Below are positions 1-8,600 of a stretch of 64,000 bases of DNA, in pieces. The notes under the pieces were generated by a model. That model was not told the DNA's origin. It was given only the letters and a program-made list of their open reading frames with translations, and did no database searches. Position 1 is the stretch's first letter. Every line of letters starts with the position of its first letter. Made by a program: the position numbers and the translations under genes. This DNA comes from Neorhizobium sp. JUb45 (GTDB lineage Bacteria; Pseudomonadota; Alphaproteobacteria; Rhizobiales; Rhizobiaceae). The stretch is taken from contig NZ_SLYW01000003.1 of the NCBI RefSeq assembly GCF_004343585.1, positions 186,001 to 250,000 of the forward strand, given 5' to 3'.

Positions 1-1
1 C

Positions 2-871
2 GACCCGGCGTGGAAATCGATCCCCTACGGTTTCGGGCTATCCGGCCAGCAATTGCATGTGCTTGACGCCCATGGCCGCACCTGCCCGATCGGCGTAACC
101 GGCGAGATCCATATCGAAGGGTTTGGGCTGGCCGAAGGTTACCTCAACGACGCCGAAAAGACTGCCGCCAGCTTTGTGGTTCATGAGAGCGGTCGCCGCC
201 TGTATCGTACTGGCGATCTTGGGCGCATGCTGCCGGATGGCGCGATCGAATTTCTGGGCCGCAAGGATTTTCAGCTCAAAATCGGCGGGCATCGTATCGA
301 GGCAGGCGATGTGGAAGCCAACCTCACGCGGCATCCGGATATCGATCAGGCTCTGGTCTTTGCAATGCCGACGCCGGGCGGCCATCCGATATTGGTCGCC
401 TGCTATACCGGCCGGTCGATGCCATCCTCAGAACTGGGTGCGTGGTTGGGCGAGCGTCTGCCGCGATACATGGTGCCGGATCGCATCGTTCATCTGGACA
501 CCCTGCCACTGAGCGCCAATGGCAAGCGCGACCGCAAGGCGGCAGTTGCACGTGTTGCTGCCATCCTGCCGGCTGGCGGAGACGGTAAATCCTCCGCCAC
601 CGCGATTGCGCATGACCTGGCACCGCTTGCCGATCTCTGGGCAGAGGTCACCGGGCGCAAGCCTGTCTCTCCGGAAGAGGATTTTTTCCAGAGCGGCGGC
701 AATTCACTGCTGGCCGTGCATCTGTCGCGGGCCATTTCGAAAACGTTCGGAGTCGAGGTCGGCCTTGTCACGATTTTCCGCGCACCGACGCTGGCCGCAA
801 TGCGCCAGGCCATCGCCGCGCAGATGCCGGCCGACACTTCCTCATCACAGACCAGCGGAGCCGCTTCATGA
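2..871 (+). CDS. Non-ribosomal peptide synthetase, C-terminal A-T fragment (5' end outside window)
   Basis: The reading frame is open from the first bases, so this is the 3' end of a gene that starts upstream. Residues 1 to about 180 are the end of an adenylation domain: the A7 motif YRTGDLG, A8 region with GGHRIEAGDVE and A10 LPLSANGKRDRK. A thiolation domain follows at about 215-275, with the phosphopantetheine motif FFQSGGNSLLAVHL. The protein then ends without a thioesterase or reductase domain, so chain release is not encoded in cis here. The substrate-pocket residues (A3-A6) lie outside the window, so specificity cannot be read. The A-domain style matches the three cysteine modules downstream. 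The stop overlaps the ATG of the thioesterase gene by 4 bp, indicating translational coupling. This module is very probably part of the same assembly line. Confidence 0.93.
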   Translation, partial: DPAWKSIPYGFGLSGQQLHVLDAHGRTCPIGVTGEIHIEGFGLAEGYLNDAEKTAASFVVHESGRRLYRTGDLGRMLPDGAIEFLGRKDFQLKIGGHRIEAGDVEANLTRHPDIDQALVFAMPTPGGHPILVACYTGRSMPSSELGAWLGERLPRYMVPDRIVHLDTLPLSANGKRDRKAAVARVAAILPAGGDGKSSATAIAHDLAPLADLWAEVTGRKPVSPEEDFFQSGGNSLLAVHLSRAISKTFGVEVGLVTIFRAPTLAAMRQAIAAQMPADTSSSQTSGAAS

Positions 872-1638
872 CCTGCCTCCCCTTCAAGGACACAAAGCCT
901 CACGCGAGCATCGATCTGTTCTGCCTGACCTATGCCGGCGGCAGCTCGGCGGTCTATCGCGACTGGGATCGCCTGTTTCCATCGTGGATCTCGGTGCGAC
1001 CGATCGAATATCCGGGGCGCGGCACGCGCATGGGCGAGCGGCTGGAAAACGATCCCGACCGTCTGGCGGGCGATATCGTCGAAGGATTGAAGCCGCACAT
1101 GAAGCGCCCCTTTGCCATTTTCGGCCACAGCCTCGGTGCGGCACTGGGTTACCGCATGACCCTGCTGCTGCAGGAAAAAACGCCGCCGCTTGCCTTCTTC
1201 GCTTCCGGCCGACACAGCCCGGCTTGCGCGGATCCGGCGCCGCAGCGGGCGCATCTCTGCGACGACGACCTGCTGGCCGAGGTGCGCTCGCTCAACGGAT
1301 CGCCCTCGGAAGTGCTGGAAAACCGCGAGTTGATGGCGCTGCTTCTGCCGATCATCCGCAACGACTTTCACATGAGCGAAGCGATCCGCGCCGAACGTGA
1401 TGCGCGGCGTATCACCTGCCCCCTGCATGTCTTCGGAGGTGTTGATGACCCGGAAGTGCCACCGCGGGGCATCGCCCAGTGGCGCAACGTGTCCGCCGAT
1501 GCGTTTTCGACCACGATGCTCGATGGCGACCATTTCTTCCTCCACCACGCCCAGCATGTGCAGGCGATCTCGGCGCGCATTGCGGATGTCCTGATGCCGC
1601 ACGCATCCGGGCAGACCGAAACGCGACGCCGCGCCTGA
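868..1638 (+). CDS. Stand-alone (type II) thioesterase of the NRPS/PKS pathway
   Basis: The 256-residue protein is an alpha/beta hydrolase of the GrsT/YbtT/PchC type. The nucleophile elbow is FGHSLGAALG near residue 90; the acid (VFGGVDDPEVP) and histidine (DGDHFFLHH) positions of the triad follow in the expected order. Such enzymes hydrolyse mis-primed or stalled acyl groups from carrier proteins, and some release the final product. Its ATG overlaps the stop of the upstream NRPS by 4 bp. No TE domain is fused to any synthase visible in this window, so this protein may take part in product release as well as editing, unless a terminal TE lies upstream of the window. The editing role is the family norm; the release role is inference. 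Confidence 0.92.
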   Translation: MTCLPFKDTKPHASIDLFCLTYAGGSSAVYRDWDRLFPSWISVRPIEYPGRGTRMGERLENDPDRLAGDIVEGLKPHMKRPFAIFGHSLGAALGYRMTLLLQEKTPPLAFFASGRHSPACADPAPQRAHLCDDDLLAEVRSLNGSPSEVLENRELMALLLPIIRNDFHMSEAIRAERDARRITCPLHVFGGVDDPEVPPRGIAQWRNVSADAFSTTMLDGDHFFLHHAQHVQAISARIADVLMPHASGQTETRRRA

Positions 1639-1652
1639 AAAGAGGAGAGACC

Positions 1653-2918
1653 ATGTCCCGCACCTTTTGCCAGATTGTCGGTTTCGGCCCCGCCTGTACG
1701 AGTTTTCTCGTCAGCGCCGACCGCAATGGCCTCCTGACTGACCTGCTGCAACGCGGCCTCGTCATTCACGAGCGGCGCCCGAGCGTCGAGCAGCTGCTGT
1801 TTTCCGGCATCAACTACGATATCCCGTCCAACTCCGACGCCAGCGATTTCCTCGACGGCATTTCGCCGGATGGCATTTTTGCGCCGGTTCTGGACAGCAT
1901 GCCGGCACGCCTCATTCGTGCGCGCGGCAGCCAATCGGCGCCATTGCAACTGGTGGCCATGCTTTCGGCCGAACTGCGTCGGGTCTTTCTCACTGCAGCC
2001 GGCCGGTTTTCGAATTTCGAATTGCGGCTTGGCCAGATGGTGCGTGAAACGGTGCAGACCGGTAGCGGCTGGGTGATGCGGTTCGAGGACGGTTCCACCG
2101 TCGAAAGCCGCCTCGCCATTCTTTCTGCCGGCAGCACACCACATCTGCCGCCGGAACTTCGCCGGATCGCCGAGCAGCGCGGCATTCCGCTTCTCCATTC
2201 GGACACGGTTTTGCGGCCGGTCGATCTTGGCGATCTGCTGCCGGAAAATGCGCGGCGCATCACCGTAATCGGCGCATCGCACAGTGCGTTTTCCGTTCTG
2301 CACAAGCTGATCGAGGCGCTGCCCGGCCGCCCTCTTGACCTGACGCTGGCGCACCGCACCCCGATCCGCCGCATGCACCGTTCGGCCGACCTCGCCCGCG
2401 AAGCCGGCGAAACGTTTGATCCGGTGCGCGATGTCTGCCCGTCCAGCGGCCGGGTTTTTCGTTTCCAGGGCCTCTATACCCGCTCGAAACTGCTTTACGA
2501 GCAAATCCTCGCCGGACGTCATCCCAACATCACCCTCGCACGCTGCGCCGATGCGGACGCCGTGACCGACATCATGCGGATATCCGACGTGGTGATCGCC
2601 GCCACCGGCTACCGGCCCAATCTGCCGCTTTTCAGCGATGCAGCGGAGCGGCCGATCAGGCTTGGCCGCAATGGCAGCGCCGTCAATGTCGATGCTTCGG
2701 GCCATATCGCCGACAGTCAGGGCCGGCCGCTTGCCGGCCTGCTCGGCATCGGCCTAGGTTTCGGCCGCATGCGCTCCGACATCGGCGAGCCCTCCTATCG
2801 CGGCGCGCCCGTCGGCATCAACATTTTCCAGGGCCCGGACGGCGACGCGCTCTGTGACAGCATTCTCTCGACACTCCAACAAAAAGCAGGTGAACCTCTT
2901 GGCAAAGAGTATTCTTAA
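1653..2918 (+). CDS. FAD/NAD(P)-dependent oxidoreductase in the NRPS operon
   Basis: The start is the ATG at 1653 with AGGAG upstream, giving 421 residues. The N-terminus has a flavin-binding Rossmann fingerprint (IVGFGPAC). A second dinucleotide motif (ITVIGASHSAF) lies near residue 205, followed by an ATGYRPN motif near 320 that is typical of two-dinucleotide-fold flavoproteins such as the L-lysine/L-ornithine N-monooxygenase and thioredoxin-reductase-like groups. Position between the thioesterase and a PLP trans-sulfuration gene points to a tailoring or sulfur-redox role. It is not the GFO/IDH/MocA-type thiazolinyl reductase (Irp3/PchG) of yersiniabactin and pyochelin clusters, and none was seen in this window. 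Possible reactions are oxidation or reduction of a thiazoline or N-hydroxylation; the sequence does not decide between them. Confidence 0.75.
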   Translation: MSRTFCQIVGFGPACTSFLVSADRNGLLTDLLQRGLVIHERRPSVEQLLFSGINYDIPSNSDASDFLDGISPDGIFAPVLDSMPARLIRARGSQSAPLQLVAMLSAELRRVFLTAAGRFSNFELRLGQMVRETVQTGSGWVMRFEDGSTVESRLAILSAGSTPHLPPELRRIAEQRGIPLLHSDTVLRPVDLGDLLPENARRITVIGASHSAFSVLHKLIEALPGRPLDLTLAHRTPIRRMHRSADLAREAGETFDPVRDVCPSSGRVFRFQGLYTRSKLLYEQILAGRHPNITLARCADADAVTDIMRISDVVIAATGYRPNLPLFSDAAERPIRLGRNGSAVNVDASGHIADSQGRPLAGLLGIGLGFGRMRSDIGEPSYRGAPVGINIFQGPDGDALCDSILSTLQQKAGEPLGKEYS

Positions 2919-4230
2919 GGAATGGGCCGGGCGCTTCCGCAGCGAGGCGACCGGCGTTTCGGCAAAAACCGAATGGGCCGACCAGCTGACCCGCTCGCGC
3001 AATGCCGGGCCTCGGATGACCAACCAGACGGTGATCGATCCGAAACAGCACGGAACGGGCACGCTCGCCGTGCATGCCGGCACCTATAACGACCCGATCA
3101 CCGGTGCCGTCGGCACACCCGTGTTTGCGGCCACCACCTTCCTGTTCCAGAAGGAAAGCTACGAAGCCTTCGATCAGGGCATGATCCGCGATTACCCGAT
3201 CTATACCCGTTACGGAAACCCCAACCAGTGGGCCGTGCAGGAGAAGATCGCGGCGCTGGAACATGCCGAAAGCGCCATCGTGTTTTCCTCCGGCATGGCG
3301 GCGATCAGCACCACGCTTCTGGCGCTGACCAATCGCGGCGGCCATATCGTCACGGCGCGTGATCTTTACGGCGGCAGCTACAATCTGATGCGCGAGGACA
3401 TGCACCAGTTCGGCCGCGAGGTGACCTTTGTCGATCCGATGGATATCGCGGCAATCGAGGCGGCTGTTCAGGACAATACCGAGGTCCTGTTCTTCGAAAC
3501 GCTGACCAATCCGCTTTTGAAATTCGCACCGGTGCGCGGCCTCGCCAAGCTGGCGGCCGAGCGCAACCTGTTCCTGATCCTCGACAACACGTTCCTCTCG
3601 CCCTGCTGCCTGACGCCGATCGATGACGGCGCACATGTGGTCATCCATAGCGGCACGAAATACCTGAACGGCCATAGCGATCTGGTTGCCGGCACGGCCG
3701 CCGGCAGCCGCAAATATCTCGACATGATCTGGGCGCAGATGCTGAAGCTCGGCGGCAGCCTCAATCCGCAGGATTGCTCGGTTCTCGAGCGCGGCATGAA
3801 AACGCTGGCACTGCGTATGCGCGCGCATAACGAGAATGCGGAGGCGCTGGCCCATTGGCTGGCGGCGCATCCGGCGATTGCCCGCGTCTACCACCCGGCT
3901 TTGCCGGATTATCCTTATGCGTGGGCGGCGGAAGCGCTGACAAAGGGGAGCGGCGGCATGGTGTCCTTCGAGGTGAAGGGCGGCGACAAGGCCGGGCTGA
4001 AGCTGATGGAAGGGCTGAAACTCGTGCATGCCGCCACCAGCCTCGGCGGCGTCGAATCCCTCATCAGCATGCCCTTCAACACCAGCCATAGCAGTCTGAT
4101 CGATCGGCAGCGACGTGAGGTCGGCATCAATCCCGGCCTGATGCGCCTGTCCGTCGGCATCGAGGATCTCGACGATCTCAAGGCCGATCTCGACCGGGCA
4201 CTGCGCGCAATCGGAGACATCAAGCAATGA
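2899..4230 (+). CDS. PLP-dependent trans-sulfuration enzyme (cystathionine gamma-synthase / methionine gamma-lyase fold)
   Basis: This is a Cys/Met-metabolism PLP enzyme. The Schiff-base lysine is in HSGTKYLNGHSD, and YTRYGNPN plus FSSGMAAIS are the cofactor and substrate motifs. I chose the TTG at 2899 because AGGTGA (2888-2893) sits 5 bp before it; this overlaps the preceding gene by 20 bp. The ATG at 3016 would give 404 residues, closer to the family norm, and cannot be excluded. Family members use homoserine esters, cystathionine, methionine or cysteine, for gamma-replacement or C-S lysis. Inside a cysteine-consuming NRPS operon it may supply cysteine or sulfide, or cleave a C-S bond in an intermediate; that is inference. 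The stop overlaps the next ATG by 4 bp. Confidence 0.85.
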   Translation: MAKSILKEWAGRFRSEATGVSAKTEWADQLTRSRNAGPRMTNQTVIDPKQHGTGTLAVHAGTYNDPITGAVGTPVFAATTFLFQKESYEAFDQGMIRDYPIYTRYGNPNQWAVQEKIAALEHAESAIVFSSGMAAISTTLLALTNRGGHIVTARDLYGGSYNLMREDMHQFGREVTFVDPMDIAAIEAAVQDNTEVLFFETLTNPLLKFAPVRGLAKLAAERNLFLILDNTFLSPCCLTPIDDGAHVVIHSGTKYLNGHSDLVAGTAAGSRKYLDMIWAQMLKLGGSLNPQDCSVLERGMKTLALRMRAHNENAEALAHWLAAHPAIARVYHPALPDYPYAWAAEALTKGSGGMVSFEVKGGDKAGLKLMEGLKLVHAATSLGGVESLISMPFNTSHSSLIDRQRREVGINPGLMRLSVGIEDLDDLKADLDRALRAIGDIKQ

Positions 4231-5282
4231 AAAACGGCATCAACGTCGCCGCCGTCAGCGAACTCGTCCACGAGATCCGCAAGGTCGCCGGCGAAGGCGA
4301 AATCTTTTACTGCGTCGATCTGGAATGGCTGGGCGGCCTGACGATGGATATTCACACACGGCCGCTGCGCTTCGGCAGCAAGCGGCTGGGGCGCGATTTC
4401 GCCTTTCGCGTCAGCCATCACGACGATCCGAGCCCGCAGGCGCCGCCGACCCCGGCCGATTATTTCACCACCGGGCTTGGTGCCTGCGTCGCCAATATTC
4501 TCGTGCAGGGCGCATCCTACAAGGGCCTGACCATCGACAGGCTGCAGGTGGAAACGGCGACAAAACGCAGCGGCGGCGCGCTGTCCGATACCGCCATCTC
4601 GGTCAATCTCGACGCAGACGGCAGCTGGCTGCAATACAAGCAGATGATGATGAACGTGGCGCGTTTTTCGCCCAATTACATCACCGTGACGCTGCCGAAC
4701 AGGATCGAGGTTTCCTACCGCCACCTGCCTTCGAATTTCCGCCGTGCCAATGGCGCTGCGAATGATGCCAAGGTCAACGGCACTGCAAACCCGACGGCAC
4801 AGGCCGGCTCCAATGCGCCGATCCATCTCGGCGTCGATATCGCCTGGCGCAACGCCACCCAGTTCGATGTCAGCCTGCGCGACCGCCAGTATCAGGACGA
4901 AAGCTGGAGCCTGCCCGCGCGTTTCTCGGTTGATCAACCGGCGCCGGCCGCCGGTCTCAACGAGGCGCCCAACCCGCAGGAATATCTGCTGGCGGCGGTG
5001 CTTTCCGACCTTGCCCAGCAACTGGTGATCCTGTGCGTACAGGAAGGCAAACCGCTACGCCAACTGTCCGCATCCATGCGGTGCCGGCTGGACATGCGCG
5101 GCTGCTTCAACCTGTTCGACAAGTCGGCCGTGCAGTTGCAGGACAATGTCATCGAGATTTCCGCCGTCAGCGACAATACGGAGGAAGAGATGCAGGCGTT
5201 TCTCGCCCGCGCGCAACAGTCCTCGGCCTGCTGGCAGGGTTTTGTCAACGCGACGCCGGCAAGCCTGGAACGGGTGGCCTGA
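4227..5282 (+). CDS. Tandem OsmC-family protein
   Basis: The protein has 351 residues, about twice the length of a usual OsmC/Ohr protein, and contains two OsmC-like halves. The first spans about 55-165, with the GLGACVANIL segment carrying the cysteine expected on the central helix. The second spans about 200-345, with a degenerate version (VLSDLAQQLVILCVQ) and further cysteines. OsmC/Ohr proteins are thiol peroxidases or handle sulfur and thiol adducts. The first cysteine is kept, so at least one half may be redox active. It is the last gene before a strong hairpin, and its translational coupling to the PLP enzyme suggests the two work together on a sulfur step of the NRPS/PKS pathway or protect the cell from a reactive thiol product. 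Fold assignment is fairly secure; role is open. Confidence 0.78.
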   Translation: MKNGINVAAVSELVHEIRKVAGEGEIFYCVDLEWLGGLTMDIHTRPLRFGSKRLGRDFAFRVSHHDDPSPQAPPTPADYFTTGLGACVANILVQGASYKGLTIDRLQVETATKRSGGALSDTAISVNLDADGSWLQYKQMMMNVARFSPNYITVTLPNRIEVSYRHLPSNFRRANGAANDAKVNGTANPTAQAGSNAPIHLGVDIAWRNATQFDVSLRDRQYQDESWSLPARFSVDQPAPAAGLNEAPNPQEYLLAAVLSDLAQQLVILCVQEGKPLRQLSASMRCRLDMRGCFNLFDKSAVQLQDNVIEISAVSDNTEEEMQAFLARAQQSSACWQGFVNATPASLERVA

Positions 5283-5328
5283 CGGGCCACGAAGCGACCG
5301 ACAGGCAGATAGCCTCTACGCCAACAGC

Positions 5329-5359
5329 AAAACCGTCGCCTTCACCCGCGACGGTTTTT
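5329..5359 (+). terminator. Rho-independent-type terminator closing the first synthetase operon
   Basis: A perfect 11-bp stem, AAAACCGTCGC / GCGACGGTTTT, encloses an 8-base loop and ends in a T-run, 46 bp after the OsmC stop. It separates the upstream NRPS-TE-FAD-PLP-OsmC unit from the PKS operon. Confidence 0.85.
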
Positions 5360-5631
5360 GCGTTCGGCTGATCCGTCATCCGCCTCACCTCCAAGCCCGA
5401 AACCGAAATTTTCATCCGTCAAGTCACTCCGCGAAAGGCACTGAATGCTCCGCGTCTGGCCGGACAGGAACAATGCTCCCGCCTAGTATGTGACATGCGC
5501 AGAAACACACGTCCGCGGCCATTTTCGCGATGCGAACATTCAGTCACACGAGCGGGGCAAAGCATGCTTTCAATTTCCCAAACCGCCCTCTCGCCGCTTC
5601 CCGTCTCCCATAAATGGCAAGGTGCAGCCAC
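5360..5631 (+). promoter_or_regulatory. Leader and presumed promoter region of the PKS/NRPS operon, with two palindromes
   Basis: No gene is seen in this stretch. It must hold the promoter of the 23-kb operon because a terminator precedes it. Two symmetric elements stand out: TTCGC-GAT-GCGAA at 5524-5536 and the perfect 12-mer AAAGCATGCTTT at 5559-5570. Either could be an operator. I searched for a TGA-N9-TCA RirA box and found none, so iron control, if present, must be of another kind. No convincing -35/-10 pair was identified. Confidence 0.45.
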
Positions 5632-8600
5632 GTGAGCGCTCAGTCTTTGGAGCAACCGAGCGAGCGCATCGCCATCATTGGCCTGGCCGGACGTTTTCCC
5701 GGCGCGCCGAGTGTCGCCTCCTTCTGGGCGATGCTGGAGGATGGATTGTCGGGACTGAGCAAGCCTGCGGAAGATCATCCCGGTGTCGTCGGCGCGCGTT
5801 TTGCACTCGCCGACAAGGAATGCTTTGACGCGGAATTTTTCGGCTTTGCACCGTCGGAAGCAGCCCTGATGGACCCGCAGCAGCGGGTGTTTCTGGAAAC
5901 CGCCTGGCACGCCATGGAAGATGCCGGTTACGGGAATGGGGCCAACCAGGTAACCGGTGTGTTTGCCGCCTCCGGATTTGGCGATTACGTGCTCAAACAT
6001 GTCGGCCTGCGCAGCTATGCCGACAGCGCCGCCGAGCATTTCGCGATGTTGATCGGCAATGACAAGGATTTTCTGGCCTCACGCGTCGCCCATCATCTCG
6101 ACCTCAAGGGTCCGGCCGTGGTGGTGCAGAGCGCCTGCTCCAGCGGACTTCTGGCCGTGCATCAGGCCATCCAGTCGTTGCTGTCAGGTGAAATAGAGAT
6201 GGCGCTGGCCGGCGCCGTGTCGATCTCGATGGATATCGAGGACGGTTATCACGCAGATCCCGGCGGTCCGATGTCGCCGACCGGCCGCATCGCGCCCTTC
6301 TCGGCCGGTTCCGATGGCATTGTCGGCGGAAACGGCGTGGCGGCATTGGTGCTGAAGCGGCTGGAAGACGCCATCCGTGACGGCGATGCCGTTCAGGCCA
6401 TCATCGAAGGTTCCGCCGCCAACAATGATGGCGCGGAACGCGGCAATTTCACTCAGCCGAGTGTATCCGGGCAGAAGCGGGTTTTGCGCGAGGCGTTGGC
6501 GCTCAGCGGTCTCGATCCCGCCGAGATCGGCTATATCGAAGCCCATGGCACAGGCACGCCGATCGGGGATCCGATCGAGATGGAGGCGATCCGGGCCGTC
6601 TATGGCGCGGGCAACACGCCCTGCCTGATCGGTTCGGTCAAGGCCAATGTCGGCCACCTCAATGCGGCAGCCGGGCTGGCTGGACTGATCAAGGCCATCC
6701 GGGTGGTGCAGACCGGCCGAGTGCCGGCGACGCTGAATTTCGGTGCGGCCAATCCGCTTCTGGAACTTGACGGCAGCCGGTTTGCGATCTGCGACCGGCT
6801 GACGGACCTGCCGACCGCTGCCACATATACCGCTGCCGTCAGCTCCTTCGGTTTTGGCGGAACCAACGTGCATGTCGTTCTGTCGAGTCCCACACCGGAA
6901 TCCGTTGCAGCCGCCAGTGATGCGCCCGTCCTGCTGGCATGGTCGGCCCGCAGCGACGCTGATCTGGCCGTCATGGAACAGGCCCTGGCCGGTTTCTGGA
7001 GCGAAGTCGCAGACCGATCGCTTCTGGATGATGCCGGCACGCTGCTGACCGGCCGCAAAACCTTCGCCCACAAACATGCGATGGTCGCTAGCAATCGCGG
7101 TGAAGCCGCGGCCAAGCTGGCTTGCGGTAATGTCATCCACTCAAACACGGGTGAACCTTCCGAGCTTGTCTTTGTGTTTCCCGGTCAGGGAACGCAGTTC
7201 GCCGGCATGGGCAAACCGTTCTACCAGACGCTTGCGGCCTTCCGCGAGGCAATCGATCGCTGTGCGACGATCGCAACGCCGCTGATCGGTGAGGATATTC
7301 GCCCGCTGATCTTCGGCAATGACAATACGGCGCTGAAGCCGACGCTTGTGACGCAATTTTCGCTGTTTGCCACGGAATATGCGCTGGCCCGCAGCCTGAT
7401 ATCGGCCGGACTGAAACCGGCGGCCCTGCTGGGCCACAGTATCGGCGAATATGTTGCAGCCTGCATCGCCGGGGTGTTTTCGCTGGAAGATGCGCTCAAT
7501 CTCGTTTTTGCGCGGGCACAATTGATGTCGCGGCTGCCGGAGGCGGCGATGCTGGCCGTTCCGGGCAGCCCGCAGACCATCCGGCCCTATCTGCACGACG
7601 GCCTTTCACTGGCAGTGGTCAACCGCCCGGATCGATGCGTCATTTCGGGTTCAACAGGCGATATCGAAAAGCTGGCGGCAGACCTTGCCGGCAAAGGCAT
7701 TTCAAGCCGTTTGCTGGATGTTTCGCATGGGTTCCATTCGCATCTGATGGATCCGGTTTTGAGCGAATTCGCCGAAGCCTGCGCCAAAATTCGTTTTTCC
7801 ACGCCGAAAATTCCGGTGCTCAGCAATACCAGCGGCAGAATTGCCGATGCGGACGACATTGCCACACCGGATTACTGGGTCAGGCACCTGCGCCAGACCG
7901 TGATGTTTGCCGACAACATGGAAAATATCGCGAAGATCTGGCCGAACGCCACCTGCCTCGAACTCGGGCCCGGCACGAGCTGCACCGGTGCGGCCAAAGC
8001 CGCCGGTTTGCGATGCCTGCCGATGCTCGTCTCCGCGGACAGCCAGACGACCGATCTTCTGACGGCGCTTGCCGCGCTCTGGGTGGAAGGCCACCCGATC
8101 GACAATGATCTGCTGATGCTCGGGCGACCGTGGCGGCGCGCATCGCTGCCGGGATATCCTTTCCGCCGCATACCGCATCTCCTGCCGGCACTGGATCGCG
8201 CAACCGAACAGGTGCCACTTCAGCCAAAAGCGCTCTCGCTGGAAAAATGGTTCCACGCGCCGACATGGCATTCCCTGCCCATGTCAGGAAAATCGGGAAT
8301 ATCCGAACAGAAAACTCTTCTTCTATTCCTGCCCGAGAAGAACGAGGTTTCCGACGGTTTCGACGGCAGCATCCGCATTCTTCCCGGCAATGCCTATTCT
8401 CAGGAAGCCGATGGCAACTATCGACTGCGGCCCGGCAATGCCGGTGATTTTTCTCGTCTTGCCGAAAATCTGCGCATGCGTGGCATACAATCGGCAACCT
8501 GCGTTTTCGGCTGGCTGTTTGACGAAAATGCCGTTGCAACGAGCTATGGCGACGATAGCCTCGTGCGGTTGGCGCAGACCTTGGCACCCGCCGGCCTGAT

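Noticed and set aside
490..4227. Long minus-strand open frames opposite the thioesterase, FAD and PLP genes (up to about 470 codons)
   Set aside because: They lie antisense to well-supported genes, lack recognisable motifs and have Arg/His/Gly-biased composition typical of G+C-rich shadow frames.
5360..5631. A RirA iron box before the PKS operon
   Set aside because: Each TGA in the region was checked for TCA nine bases later and none fits.
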